Assembly (NCBI RefSeq): GCF_002000025.1
Contig: NZ_MUZV01000003.1
Coordinates: 186,001-250,000, forward strand
Origin: Cognaticolwellia aestuarii
Lineage (GTDB): Bacteria; Pseudomonadota; Gammaproteobacteria; Enterobacterales; Alteromonadaceae
DNA: 64,000 nt
Reading direction: 5' to 3'
Shown here: positions 8,319 to 17,058 of the stretch, one piece after another
Layout of the letters: each line of letters starts with the position of its first letter
How positions within the stretch are numbered: the stretch's first letter is position 1
Notes under the pieces: model-generated
The model's input: only the letters and a program-made list of their open reading frames with translations
What the model was told of the DNA's origin: nothing
The model's database searches: none
Translations under genes and position numbers: made by a program

Positions 8319-8864
8319 CTAGATAATCGGTGTGCTTAGTACGGGGTCAGAGCATACTGCCATTGAGGTATGAAAATAAGCCCCATTAACCTCTTTATTG
8401 CTTAAGTAACCTGAAGTCTGGTTAAGTTTAATTACGCTTAGTCTATATTCGACAGTTAAGGTGATAACATTTGGGTAAGTTTTGCTGAGCTCACGTGAGT
8501 TATCTTGATTAGCCTTGCCCCAGCTTTTCATAAAAGCCTGATATTTTTCTTGGTTTCGCTCTAAGTCGGCACTACTGTTAAAAATCACCATTAAAATTAA
8601 ATTAAAGTGCCCACTTTGTGGTAATTCACTAGCATATATTTTCTAATCTTTAATGTAACCTAACTTTTTTTAAACGTACCGCTTTTACCTAACTTTCTTT
8701 AGCCCAGCTAAATAAACACCTTCCATATTAGGGTCAATACGTACAGTAGTCATGGCAATAACTTCACGACTCAGATCATAGCTTTTATAGATCTCAAGCT
8801 CTGCTTTAATAGAAACGGCAAAGAGTATGCAACAAAAGCCAACTAGCTATATGATATGTATCAT
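8319..8864 (-). pseudogene. secreted small-protein gene with four in-frame nonsense codons
   Basis: Reading from ATG 8864 (ribosome site AGGGGAG), one frame runs for 182 codons to 8319. It is interrupted only by stops at codons 6 (TAG, 8847-8849), 60 (TAA, 8685-8687), 65 (TAA, 8670-8672) and 74 (TAG, 8643-8645). The segments read as one protein: a hydrophobic signal-like start (LVGFCCILFAVSIKA), IYKSYDLSREVIAMTTVRID, KKLGYIKD, KIYASELPQSGHFNLILM and ADLERNQEKYQAFMKSWGKA. I recall a family of small exported proteins with this pattern (GDFNL..LMV..., ...FMKAWG...), but I cannot name it. No frameshift is needed. The last ~30 residues look unrelated and may be repeat-derived. The frame from ATG 8591 is only the 3' fragment. 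Confidence 0.8.
8338..8365. repeat. possible remnant of a GGGGTCAGAG-type intergenic repeat
   Basis: ACGGGGTCAGAGCATACTGC resembles the GGGGTCAGAGTA motif that I associate with short intergenic repeats next to Y1-type transposase genes in marine gammaproteobacteria. Only a single short copy is present, with no transposase nearby. It lies inside the 3' end of the pseudogene and may have replaced its original end. Confidence 0.25.
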
Positions 8865-8879
8865 AGACTCTCCCCTAAA

Positions 8880-8899
8880 TTTACCGAAAATTCGGTAAA
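8880..8899. promoter_or_regulatory. perfect 9-bp inverted repeat, operator-like
   Basis: TTTACCGAA-AA-TTCGGTAAA sits just upstream of the ribosome site of the decayed gene. The short spacer and the lack of a U tract favour a regulator-binding dyad (TetR- or GntR-like size) over a terminator. No cognate regulator is adjacent. Confidence 0.5.
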
Positions 8900-9036
8900 G
8901 AAAATATAGGTACTGAACATCAGTTTGCGAGTAAGAGTATGGTGAAAATTAAGGGAATATAAATGTTAAAAAGAAAGAGGAATGCTAACTGATAACGAGA
9001 GTATCATTGAGCTCAGTCAATTAAGCCAAGTTCATT

Positions 9037-9087
9037 GAACTAAACCAACCGAACTAAACCAACTGAACTAAACCAATCGAATAAAAC
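9037..9087. repeat. 14-bp tandem repeat, three and a half copies
   Basis: GAACTAAACCAACC, GAACTAAACCAACT and GAACTAAACCAATC follow each other exactly at 9037, 9051 and 9065, with a degenerate partial copy (GAATAAAAC) at 9079. The repeat is intergenic, downstream of DUF6172. The unit is not a multiple of three, and it carries no reading frame I can support. Confidence 0.85.
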
Positions 9088-9156
9088 ATTTGCCTGTCGC
9101 CGATGCTTTATTTCGATTGGTAGAATATTTTTACTGTCCGAAGCTAAGACTAATAA

Positions 9157-9447
9157 CTATTTTTCTTCAAATGAACGAGTAGCGGGTTTAACTAATATTT
9201 CAAGATAAAACGAGGTAACACCTTCAGTAACCAGGGAGTCTATTTGTTGATTAATGGTTGCGACATGTATCACATCAGCTGTTGTTTCTGATTTACCAAT
9301 TTTACAATCAAAATCCCAATAATCTGCATCTTCAGGTAAAGATTTATTGCGCTCACGCTTTAAATATTTTTTAACTTCGTGTTTTACTGACTCAACCATT
9401 CTAGCGGCTTTGATTTTAGGGTGAGTTAACTCGAATGTTTTTTTCAT
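9157..9447 (-). CDS. DUF6172 family protein
   Basis: The 96-residue small cytosolic protein matches the DUF6172 pattern: KKTFELTHPKIKAARMVESVKHEVKKYLKRERNK at the start, a central DADYWDFDCKIG and a C-terminal FYLEILVKPA. I chose ATG 9447 because it begins MKKTFELTHPK, as family members do, and has AAGGAA upstream. The longer frame from 9492 adds 15 unsupported residues. It is very basic in its N-terminal half. The function is unknown. Confidence 0.82.
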   Translation of the reverse strand: MKKTFELTHPKIKAARMVESVKHEVKKYLKRERNKSLPEDADYWDFDCKIGKSETTADVIHVATINQQIDSLVTEGVTSFYLEILVKPATRSFEEK

Positions 9448-9562
9448 GAAATTCCTTGAGGATATAAAAGTACGCTTTATGTTGTTATGCAACTAAAGCC
9501 AATAGCGTTATTTTACGTAAACATGACTGAAATATCCATTCTTTCGGTAGATTGTTAAATAA

Positions 9563-9739
9563 TTAACCTGAACTCTGGATAATGAGTGCTTGATATTCAA
9601 GTGGCTCAAAAGCTTAGGTGGCAAAGTAAATGCTATAGCAAGGTGAGCATCACTAATAGACACTATCAATGCTTAATTTTATGCCATTATCTACGTTAAA
9701 AGGGAGCATTGAGCAAGTGCTGCTTATTCAGAGGTCAGG
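9563..9739. mobile_element. MITE-like element, copy 1, with 8-bp target duplication
   Basis: The 177-bp non-coding element has imperfect terminal inverted repeats: left CCTGAACTCTGGATAATGAG, right (complement) CCTGACCTCTGAATAAGCAG. It is flanked by a perfect direct repeat TTAAATAA at 9555-9562 and 9740-9747. A second copy lies at 20521-20747 with over 80% apparent identity in the shared parts. Compared with that copy, this one lacks about 55 internal bases. There is no transposase; it would have to be mobilised in trans by an IS with matching ends. Confidence 0.8.
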
Positions 9740-9802
9740 TTAAATAAGCTAGGCTAGTTTTAAATGTATAATAAGTTTATCTATTACTAGTCAGTAAGAA
9801 AC

Positions 9803-9826
9803 AAAAAAGGCCGTTTAACGGCCTTT
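9803..9826 (-). terminator. terminator of the hibernation-factor gene
   Basis: AAAGGCCGTTTAACGGCCTTT (9806-9826) is a GC-rich stem. Read on the minus strand it is followed by TTTTTT, 26 bases after the stop codon at 9852. Confidence 0.85.
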
Positions 9827-9851
9827 GTTTGTCAATGTCTACAAGCTAAAA

Positions 9852-10187
9852 TTAAACGCTTTCAAAGGCATCTGATTGCTCAACTTCATATTTCTTTTTT
9901 TGCTTAGCTGACAATACGCCTTTACGATGCGCTAATGCCGCTTCAAGTTTACTGGCTGCACTCGCTATTGCTGCATATAGCTCTTTATCAGCAGCATTAA
10001 CTGACACAGTTGCTCCTTCATAACTGGTAGAAACTTCTAGTTTCTGCTCATTGGGCTCTACGGTAATAATGACATCTAAGGTCATTAAGCTTGGGAAATG
10101 TTTAGCAACTTTGGCAAATTTATTTTCAACTGCTTGATTTATGCCTTCGGTGATTTCAACGTGATGTCCAGAAATGATAATTTTCAT
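9852..10187 (-). CDS. hpf: ribosome hibernation-promoting factor, HPF/RaiA (YfiA) family
   Basis: The 111-residue protein binds the 30S subunit in the mRNA/tRNA channel and stabilises inactive ribosomes in stationary phase. The sequence shows the family's beta-alpha-beta-beta-beta-alpha order: KIIISGHHVEITEGINQAVENKF, then LDVIITVEPNEQKLEVSTSY, and the basic helix LEAALAHRKGVLSAKQKKKYE near the C-terminus. The length fits the short type (HPF or RaiA); the two cannot be separated reliably here. ATG 10187 follows AAAAGGTAGC. It stands alone, with its own terminator. Confidence 0.92.
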   Translation of the reverse strand: MKIIISGHHVEITEGINQAVENKFAKVAKHFPSLMTLDVIITVEPNEQKLEVSTSYEGATVSVNAADKELYAAIASAASKLEAALAHRKGVLSAKQKKKYEVEQSDAFESV

Positions 10188-10322
10188 ATTGCTACCTTTT
10201 TTGTTGTCTTCAACTATATACTCTGGGCTGTCACAATAAAAAACAATAGCTAAAATGAACTAATTTGTAACTTTTATGCTAGATAGTTGAAAAGCTTGTT
10301 TTAAATCAACCTGCAGGTTTAA

Positions 10323-11273
10323 TTATTTACTGGCAACTTGACGATTTTTCAATCGAGTCACTAAGTTAACAACGGCTAACACTATGCCACCAACTATCAT
10401 GCCGGTAAGGCCATCAAGTAAAATGGGTAACGTCATTTCTGATACAGTACCTAGGTATTGACTAACCTGCTGCTCAATATGATGAAATTGCTGATTTAAC
10501 CACGAAAAACTATGTACGATTATGCCACCGCCGACCAAAAACATCGCAATAGTGCCAACAATGGTCAACAGTTTCATTAAAAAAGGGGCAAATATCAAAA
10601 GACCTCGCCCCATAGACCTTTGCAAAGCGTTAAAACCACCTGATACTGACTTTCTTAACAAATAAAGGCCTAAATCATCCAATTTAACAATCGCTGCCAC
10701 AAGCCCATAAACCCCAACAGTAATTGCAATAGCTAAAGCTGAAATAACCATAACTTGGGTTTCAAAAGCCGCTTCTTTAACTGAACCAAGTGCAATAACA
10801 ACTATCTCTGCCGAGAGAATAAAGTCAGTACGAATAGCGCCTTTTATTTTTTCTTTTTCAAGTGCAACAATGTCAATATTGTCTTGATTAACAGTGGCAA
10901 TCACCGCTTCGTGTTCTTGTGCTAAGTCTTTTTTGCTATGGAAAAATTTATGGAAAACCTTTTCAAAACCCTCAAAACAGAGGAATAAGCCACCAAAAAC
11001 TAATAAAACGGTGATCAAAGGCGGAAAAAATGCACTGATCAACAAAGCCGAAGGCACTAAGATCAATTTATTTAAAAACGAACCTTTTGCCACCGCCCAA
11101 ACAACAGGTAACTCTCTATCGGCTTTCACACCAGAGACTTGCTCAGCATTTAATGCTAAATCATCACCCAGTACGCCAGCCGTTTTTTTTGCTGCAACTT
11201 TCGATAAAATAGCCACGTCATCTAATACCGTTGCTATATCATCAATTAATGTTAATAAACTCGAACCTGCCAC
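10323..11273 (-). CDS. DUF808 family inner-membrane protein (YedI-like)
   Basis: The 316-residue polytopic membrane protein begins MAGSSLLTLIDDIATVLDDVAILSKVAAKKTAG, the hallmark of the DUF808 family. It contains about six to eight hydrophobic segments, including FLNKLILVPSALLISAFFPPLITVLLVFGGLFLCF and ILPILLDGLTGMIVGGIVLAVV-like stretches near the end. I placed the start at GTG 11273: AAGGA lies 7 bases upstream, and family members start at MAGSS. The TTG at 11279 is too close to that site. The cellular role is not established. Confidence 0.88.
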   Translation of the reverse strand: MAGSSLLTLIDDIATVLDDVAILSKVAAKKTAGVLGDDLALNAEQVSGVKADRELPVVWAVAKGSFLNKLILVPSALLISAFFPPLITVLLVFGGLFLCFEGFEKVFHKFFHSKKDLAQEHEAVIATVNQDNIDIVALEKEKIKGAIRTDFILSAEIVVIALGSVKEAAFETQVMVISALAIAITVGVYGLVAAIVKLDDLGLYLLRKSVSGGFNALQRSMGRGLLIFAPFLMKLLTIVGTIAMFLVGGGIIVHSFSWLNQQFHHIEQQVSQYLGTVSEMTLPILLDGLTGMIVGGIVLAVVNLVTRLKNRQVASK

Positions 11274-11306
11274 AAGCAATTCCTTTTTATCGGCTTAGGG
11301 TTAGCA

Positions 11307-11651
11307 TTATTTTTTCAATAATGATTTTAAATCAGCAAATGGGTTATAAGTTGCCGTATCTTGATTGTTGTCGCCAGCTTTTACTTCTGTTTGATAATTG
11401 GCATGCTCGGTATATTTTGCATGTTCATTATCATGGCAATAAATACAAAGTAACTCCCAATTGCTGCCATCATTTGGATTGTTTGTATGATCATGATCCA
11501 TATGATGTACCGTTAACTCTTTAATATTGGAATATTCAAATTCGCGGGCGCAACGACCACATACCCAGGGAAATAGCTTTAATGCGCGGTCACGGTAGCC
11601 TTGTTCTTGGCGTTTATAATTTAGGCTGGAGCCCAGTTTATCTGAAGACAT
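11307..11651 (-). CDS. yajD: HNH nuclease family protein, YajD-like
   Basis: The 114-residue protein has a zinc-type HNH motif: CGRC at about 33-36, VHHMDHDHTNNPNDGSNWELLC in the middle and CIYCHDNEH after it. The paired CxxC elements and the HH/N/H residues are intact. YajD proteins are small putative HNH endonucleases of unknown target. I chose ATG 11651 (MSSDKLGSS); the 26-residue extension to 11729 has no support. It lies 33 bases upstream of the DUF808 gene on the same strand. Confidence 0.82.
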   Translation of the reverse strand: MSSDKLGSSLNYKRQEQGYRDRALKLFPWVCGRCAREFEYSNIKELTVHHMDHDHTNNPNDGSNWELLCIYCHDNEHAKYTEHANYQTEVKAGDNNQDTATYNPFADLKSLLKK

Positions 11652-11855
11652 AATATTAACTTTTTCAATAACTAATGCTGTTATTGTATGAGTAAGACCG
11701 GATAACTGCAATACGATACAGTTAATCAAATACTGATCTCTAGCTTATGATACGGCTTAGGAGTTACGTTGTGGCACCTAACTGCTGGTCAGCTCTCTTT
11801 ACATATGCACTATAACTTGCCATTATATTTTACTAAATAACAAGAAGGAACTGTC

Positions 11856-12386
11856 ATGAAAACAGTCGAAGTTCAGCTAGCAAATTACAAAAGTGTGCAT
11901 TTTAATAAACAAAACATTAAATCTCATTTTATTGGTATCCCACTTATTGTATGGGCAATTACCCTATTACTGAGCCTACAAAGCATTAACGTTACCATCG
12001 GTGATGATGTACTCACTTTTACTCCTGCGATGGTACTACTAGGCATCAGCGTATTGTATTACTTCACATTGCACCTTAAATTAGGTTTTGGCATGTTAGT
12101 TTATACACTCGCTAATATATATCTTGCTAGCTTAGTGTCAGCAATGGAGTATGCATTCTGGCTAGCAATAGCGACCTTTGTGCTAGGCTGGGTCATTCAA
12201 TTTATTGGTCATATTTACGAAAAAGCTAAGCCTGCATTTTTAGACGATATTATGGGCTTAGTTATTGGGCCGTTATTTCTTATGGCTGAAGTGTATTTTG
12301 CGTTAGGCTTCGAGAAAAAGCTGCATGATGAGATCACGCCCATGGCAATCGAAAAAAGGCGCTTACTCGAAAGAAGCAAAGCATAA
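11856..12386 (+). CDS. DUF962/Mpo1-like membrane protein
   Basis: This 176-residue four-helix membrane protein is of the DUF962 (yeast Mpo1/YGL010W-like) family. The two family motifs are visible: NYKSVHFNKQNIKSHFIGIP near the N-terminus and WVIQFIGHIYEKAKPAFLDD after the third helix. Yeast Mpo1 is an Fe(II) dioxygenase that alpha-oxidises 2-hydroxy fatty acids using such histidines; whether bacterial members do so is inferred. The ATG follows AAGAAGGAACTG, a strong ribosome site. It is monocistronic, with a hairpin downstream. Confidence 0.87.
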   Translation: MKTVEVQLANYKSVHFNKQNIKSHFIGIPLIVWAITLLLSLQSINVTIGDDVLTFTPAMVLLGISVLYYFTLHLKLGFGMLVYTLANIYLASLVSAMEYAFWLAIATFVLGWVIQFIGHIYEKAKPAFLDDIMGLVIGPLFLMAEVYFALGFEKKLHDEITPMAIEKRRLLERSKA

Positions 12387-12446
12387 CCTTGTTAATATAG
12401 CTTGTGTTTGCTCAATAAAGTCAACGATTGGCCCATTTTTTCAAGC

Positions 12447-12475
12447 AAGACTGTCTAGTAGCATCTAGCAGTCTT
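12447..12475. terminator. hairpin between convergent genes
   Basis: AAGACTG-t-CTAG pairs with CTAG-CAGTCTT around a TAGCAT loop. It lies between the convergent DUF962 and EAL genes. No clean U tract is present, so termination is plausible but weak. Confidence 0.45.
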
Positions 12476-12509
12476 AGTCTTATATTCAATGCGTTTCAGC
12501 GCTAACAAC

Positions 12510-14741
12510 TCAAGCTTTTTGCCTTAACTGCTTGATATTACTTTGCTCTCTTTTTGCAATATAATCTACCAAATCTGACGCACTGAGCGGTTTGGAATAT
12601 AAGTACCCTTGAATATTATCACAACCTAGTACCTGCAAGGTGCTTGCTTCCGCTTGATTTTCGACGCCTTCCGCTAATACTTCAAGGCCCAGGTTATGGG
12701 CCATGGCAATAATAGTTTTAACAAGCACAGCACTTTTTGTTTTTTTATCAAGGTCAATAACAAAACTACGATCAATTTTTAACTTATGCAGTGGCATGGT
12801 ATTTAAATATTCTAATGATGAATAACCGGTACCAAAGTCGTCAATAGCAATCGAAAATCCACATTGATTCAGTTTGTTTAATATTGCGATGCTGGCAGTA
12901 GGATCTTGCAACAATGACGTTTCCGTGATTTCTAATTCAATTTGTTTCGGCGAAACTTTTACATCATTTATCCAACGCATTAAGTTGTCATAAAAACTAT
13001 GGGCTAGTAGCTGTTGTGGTGAAATATTAATACTGACTTTAGCAATGGTTAATCCTTGCTCATTCCATTGCGCAACTTGGCTAAATACCTGTCGAATAAT
13101 GTTTTCACCTAACGACACCATTAAGCCATTAGATTCGGCGATAGGAATAAACTCAGCCGGAGAAACGGTTCGATTAAGCGTCTTTGAATGCCAACGCACT
13201 AATGCCTCAACAGCAAAAAGTTCGCCTGATAAGCTATTTATTTGTGGTTGGTATACCATGGTAAATTCTTTAGCATACAATGCTTTTGTCATGGCATTAT
13301 GTATTTTTTGAACGTCACTAAATTGCTGATTAATTTTCGGAGTAAAAACAGCAAAAGTATTATTATGTTGTCGACTAATACTCGCCAATGCTGAAAATGA
13401 ATTATCAATTAAGGTTTCAATATCATTGCCGTGCTCAGGAAAGTCGCAAACCCCGATCCTAAAGTTACAGTAAATTTCACCGCCTGCTACTTCATATAAT
13501 TGAGATAGTGCTGAGGTCAGTGCTATCAGTAATGCATGATTATCTCCTTCACTCAGTTGGTAATAAGCAATGTAACGACTTTCTGAAAAGTTACCCAATA
13601 AGGAGTGTTCAGTTAATTGTAGTTGAATACGCTCTTTAATTTTATTTTGCAGTAAATTAACCGTTGTTGCTGGGTATGCCGCGGTAATCCGACTAAAATT
13701 TTCCATATTAATGATCAGTAAACGGCCTGGCTTGTTTAAGGGTAAAAAATCTTGTGTAATTTGTTGTTTAAAGTGTTTTTTACTGGGCAGGCGCGTAACA
13801 CTGTCGAGTTCAAGGTAATTAAAAAGTGGAGCAAGTAAATGCCGATTAGATAGGTATAAGGCAAACATCACGAGGATAAAGATCAATAAAAATTTTATCA
13901 ATAATGTCAAAGTATCTTGATAGATTTTTTGTGAAACGGCGGCTTTTGGCACTGCAAAAACAATACGGCTGGCAATATGTTCAATAGCATCCGTTATATA
14001 AAAGAGTTGTGTTGACGAGTTTGTTGCATTACTCAAACTCGAAGTCACTCCCTGTTTAATAATGTTTTTAACTTCTGCCTGCCACGTTAAGTCAACGTCC
14101 TGTATTTGAGGTAAGTCAACGTTTCCATGCTGATCGACTAGAAATGCCTTGCCTGCTAAACCCAGATCAAGATCACGTAATATTGCTAAGACATAGTCAA
14201 ATTTTATATGAGCGGTAGCTAAACCAACAAACTTACTGTTTTGTGTGATCGGTGATGTTACAGCTAACAGTGCTTGTAAATCACTATCAACACTGATGTA
14301 TGGTTTACCAAACCTTTCTGTGTTGGCTTTTTTCCCCTCAATATACCAAGGTCGCTTTCTTGGATCATAGCCGGCAGGTGCTTGCCAGTTAGCGATACCA
14401 TAATAACCATCAGAGTCAACCACATAGCCTAAATACTCTAAGCCATTATGGTTAGGGTGGCGTAGTAAGAAATATTCAAAACTGGGATGTTGCTCAAGTT
14501 CGATACCAGATAAATCAAGGTGTAGAGCAAAGTGATTAACTTGCTCTATCGTATTTTGCGTTAAATGATTTAATTTAACCGCAACTAAATCAGCTTTTAG
14601 TTGTATTTCTTGTTGAATGGCAACTTCTAAACGTTTTTTGACGTGGAAATAGGCCACCGTTGTTGAAGCTAACAGTCCAATTAAAAGTAAAGCAACAAAG
14701 CTGGCAATGAGTTTATTTTTATTACTGATCCTTAGCATCAT
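12510..14741 (-). CDS. cache-sensor c-di-GMP phosphodiesterase (degenerate GGDEF + EAL)
   Basis: This 743-residue inner-membrane protein has a helix at 13-33, a periplasmic dCache-like sensor (about 40-285, with GYYGIANWQAPAGYDPRKRPWY) and a second helix at about 287-307. A GGDEF-like domain lacking the GGDEF signature follows (320-475), then an intact EAL domain. The EAL residues are present: VEALVRW, NISPQQL, LEITETSLL, IDDFGTGYSSLEYL, KIDRSFV and LAEGVEN...IQGYLYSKP. It should hydrolyse c-di-GMP in response to a periplasmic ligand. Its ATG lies 2 bases after the stop of the chemoreceptor gene, so the two are translationally linked. The ATG three bases later is an alternative start. Confidence 0.92.
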   Translation of the reverse strand: MMLRISNKNKLIASFVALLLIGLLASTTVAYFHVKKRLEVAIQQEIQLKADLVAVKLNHLTQNTIEQVNHFALHLDLSGIELEQHPSFEYFLLRHPNHNGLEYLGYVVDSDGYYGIANWQAPAGYDPRKRPWYIEGKKANTERFGKPYISVDSDLQALLAVTSPITQNSKFVGLATAHIKFDYVLAILRDLDLGLAGKAFLVDQHGNVDLPQIQDVDLTWQAEVKNIIKQGVTSSLSNATNSSTQLFYITDAIEHIASRIVFAVPKAAVSQKIYQDTLTLLIKFLLIFILVMFALYLSNRHLLAPLFNYLELDSVTRLPSKKHFKQQITQDFLPLNKPGRLLIINMENFSRITAAYPATTVNLLQNKIKERIQLQLTEHSLLGNFSESRYIAYYQLSEGDNHALLIALTSALSQLYEVAGGEIYCNFRIGVCDFPEHGNDIETLIDNSFSALASISRQHNNTFAVFTPKINQQFSDVQKIHNAMTKALYAKEFTMVYQPQINSLSGELFAVEALVRWHSKTLNRTVSPAEFIPIAESNGLMVSLGENIIRQVFSQVAQWNEQGLTIAKVSINISPQQLLAHSFYDNLMRWINDVKVSPKQIELEITETSLLQDPTASIAILNKLNQCGFSIAIDDFGTGYSSLEYLNTMPLHKLKIDRSFVIDLDKKTKSAVLVKTIIAMAHNLGLEVLAEGVENQAEASTLQVLGCDNIQGYLYSKPLSASDLVDYIAKREQSNIKQLRQKA

Positions 14742-14743
14742 AT

Positions 14744-16723
14744 CTAAACGCGAAACCGGCTTGCTAAATCTTGCATGGTAGTTGAAAGGTAGGCCTGCTC
14801 TTTCGCTGTAGCAGCTATTTGTGCAGCCCCAGTAGCTGTTTCTGTCGATTTTTGCTCAATATCAACAATGTTCTGTGCGACATCTTGTGTTACCACTGAC
14901 TGTTCTTCAATAGCGGTTGCAACTTGTTCTGTCATAGAGAAAATATTGCCGATCGATGTTGTAATCTCTTGCAGAGTGTTTTCAACATTTCTTGAGTTTT
15001 CTACAGCAATAATCGCTTTTTGTTGGCTGTTTTCTATCACCTGATGTGCAGCACTCGCATCAGCCTGTAACGTACTAATAAAAGCTTCTATTTCTGATGT
15101 GGAGTCTTGAGTACGTTGCGCTAAGGTTCTAACTTCGTCAGCAACCACAGCAAAACCTCGACCTTGCTCTCCTGCTCTTGCCGCCTCAATAGCCGCATTA
15201 AGGGCTAGTAAGTTGGTTTGCTCTGCAACTGACTTAATAACATCAACGACTTTAGTTATATCGCTACTACTAGCATGTAAGCTATTAATTCTTTGCGCTA
15301 AACTATCAATCTCTTTGGAAAGGGCTTCAATTGAATCATAAGATGCTTTCACCACACCCAACCCATTGTTTGCTTGGTTGTCTGCTTCTTTTGTTGAATC
15401 AGCAGTAACTTGCGTATTACTGGCAACTTCTTTCACCGTTGCAGACAGCTCTTCTACAGCTGCAGCAATAACACCAATGCCTTCCTGCTGCTCTACTAAC
15501 GTACGCGCATTGTATTCACATGTGGTGGAGGTTTCTTCGGCTGCGGCTGATAAGGTTAAACTAGCATTTGAAATTTCATTAATGGTTTGCGAAAACTGCT
15601 CTAAGGTGAGGTTTAGTGCGATAGATATTTGTCCTAACTCACTCTTCCCTTGCAGCTGAGTTCGCACTGAAAGATCATTGTCATTGCGCACCTTGCCCAT
15701 AACATAAGTCAATTCATTGACCCGTGAGGTTAAGTCTTTTATTGAAAAGGTAGCAATAATAACCACTAATAATAGCACTATGATGGTAGCAACCACATCG
15801 ACAAGTAATGCGTTATAGGCCTTAGCATGATCTGCGTCAGCTAATAAAAGCAAATTTTTCGCTACGGTATCTTCAACCTCTTTTAACAGGCCGATTCTTA
15901 GTGTCGCCTGTTTGAACCAATAAACGGCATCAACAGAAAAGTTAGCCTGACTAGTTTTGGCTATCTGACGTAATTTGAGCACTTCCTTAATTGCTGGTTG
16001 CGACATTTTTTCTTGATAATAGCTCACATTATTAGCATTAGTTGCCGCTAGAAAGTTAGCCATATAAGTTTCTTGCTCAGTGACTAAAGAGATAAATTTA
16101 ACAAACATTCCGGCTTTAAATTCATCTAACGCAAAAGTATTACTCATAACGGCCCGCTCAATACCTGCACGCTCTTTACCTTGCAAGAAATTATAATACG
16201 CCATCGTTTGCTTCGTGATACGTGCATCCGTACTAAGCTCAGCAATCAGCGTAGACACAGACAGTAACTGACTATTAAGGTTGGTGTAATAGCTGATCGC
16301 CGTTGAACTGTCTATATTTAATTGGCTAACTCTTGTGCGTATACTGTCAAGTTTTTCGAGTTCTGTAGCAATATTTTTATTTAGGGTAATAATGAGCTCA
16401 TGCTGAAAATTATTGTTCGCTAAAAAGTCGTCGCGATTGGATCTTTTGGCATCGCTTGCAATTCGCTGATTTTTTAGCTCATTAGAGAAGCTTTTCCCTT
16501 TAGAACCTATAAACCCAGCAGTAGTTCCTCGTTCTTTTTGCAGTTCATGAACCAGTTCACTATAAGTAACAGAGAGACGGGTTAACTGAGTGAGTGTTTC
16601 CATCTCCTGTGTCGCTACATAGTTTTCCTTAATGGTTAAAGCACTAAGCCAGACAAAACCTAATACTGGCAGTGCCAATAAAAGAAATATTTTATTTTTG
16701 AAAGATATATCAGAAAACGTCAC
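14744..16723 (-). CDS. methyl-accepting chemotaxis protein with NIT sensor domain
   Basis: The 659-residue transmembrane receptor starts with helix [17 protein letters not shown]. The periplasmic part has a NIT-type signature ([21 protein letters not shown]), a domain linked to nitrate/nitrite sensing in characterised members. A second helix ([19 protein letters not shown], about 310) leads to a HAMP region. The long coiled-coil signalling domain has the conserved hairpin tip [40 protein letters not shown]. The start is GTG 16723 behind AAAAGGAT. It is followed immediately by the EAL phosphodiesterase gene, pairing taxis with c-di-GMP turnover. Confidence 0.93.
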   Translation of the reverse strand: MTFSDISFKNKIFLLLALPVLGFVWLSALTIKENYVATQEMETLTQLTRLSVTYSELVHELQKERGTTAGFIGSKGKSFSNELKNQRIASDAKRSNRDDFLANNNFQHELIITLNKNIATELEKLDSIRTRVSQLNIDSSTAISYYTNLNSQLLSVSTLIAELSTDARITKQTMAYYNFLQGKERAGIERAVMSNTFALDEFKAGMFVKFISLVTEQETYMANFLAATNANNVSYYQEKMSQPAIKEVLKLRQIAKTSQANFSVDAVYWFKQATLRIGLLKEVEDTVAKNLLLLADADHAKAYNALLVDVVATIIVLLLVVIIATFSIKDLTSRVNELTYVMGKVRNDNDLSVRTQLQGKSELGQISIALNLTLEQFSQTINEISNASLTLSAAAEETSTTCEYNARTLVEQQEGIGVIAAAVEELSATVKEVASNTQVTADSTKEADNQANNGLGVVKASYDSIEALSKEIDSLAQRINSLHASSSDITKVVDVIKSVAEQTNLLALNAAIEAARAGEQGRGFAVVADEVRTLAQRTQDSTSEIEAFISTLQADASAAHQVIENSQQKAIIAVENSRNVENTLQEITTSIGNIFSMTEQVATAIEEQSVVTQDVAQNIVDIEQKSTETATGAAQIAATAKEQAYLSTTMQDLASRFRV

Positions 16724-16808
16724 AACTTATCCTTTTAATAAGAGTAATGTAAAGTTTAGGAATGAGTTACACAAAAACGACAATCAAAGGCAGGTGCGTG
16801 AATAAAAC

Positions 16809-16937
16809 TCAACGACAAGTTGCGAACAATTCTACCACTTCCTTTGGCTTTAACTTTTGATATAAATCAACTTTTTCCCTAAAAACTTGAGGCAAGTCTT
16901 TATTATAGAAAAGATTTTCAAAGTCGCCATTATTCAT
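16809..16937 (-). CDS. possible 42-residue small protein
   Basis: A frame from ATG 16937 to TGA 16809 reads as a charged, helical peptide (NGDFENLFYNKDLPQVFREK, then VDLYQKLKPKEVVELF). Its amino-acid composition is protein-like, but no ribosome site is visible. It lies in the 335-base gap between the symporter and the chemoreceptor genes. It may be a real small gene or the tail of a lost one. Confidence 0.3.
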   Translation of the reverse strand: MNNGDFENLFYNKDLPQVFREKVDLYQKLKPKEVVELFATCR

Positions 16938-17058
16938 TAGTTTAATTTACTGACACGATAACTCTCTGCACTTCATAAAGGTCAGAGCGAGGCAAGAAAC
17001 AAACATTTAGGGTGACTTTGATATTCCCAAAACATCACCAAAGCATAGCGACATTAGC

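Noticed and set aside
8319-8591. Independent 90-residue gene from ATG 8591
   Set aside because: It is the 3' part of a longer frame whose upstream codons read as the same protein family across four stops.
9037-9087. CRISPR array
   Set aside because: The units are 14 bp and directly adjacent, without spacers, and there are no cas genes.
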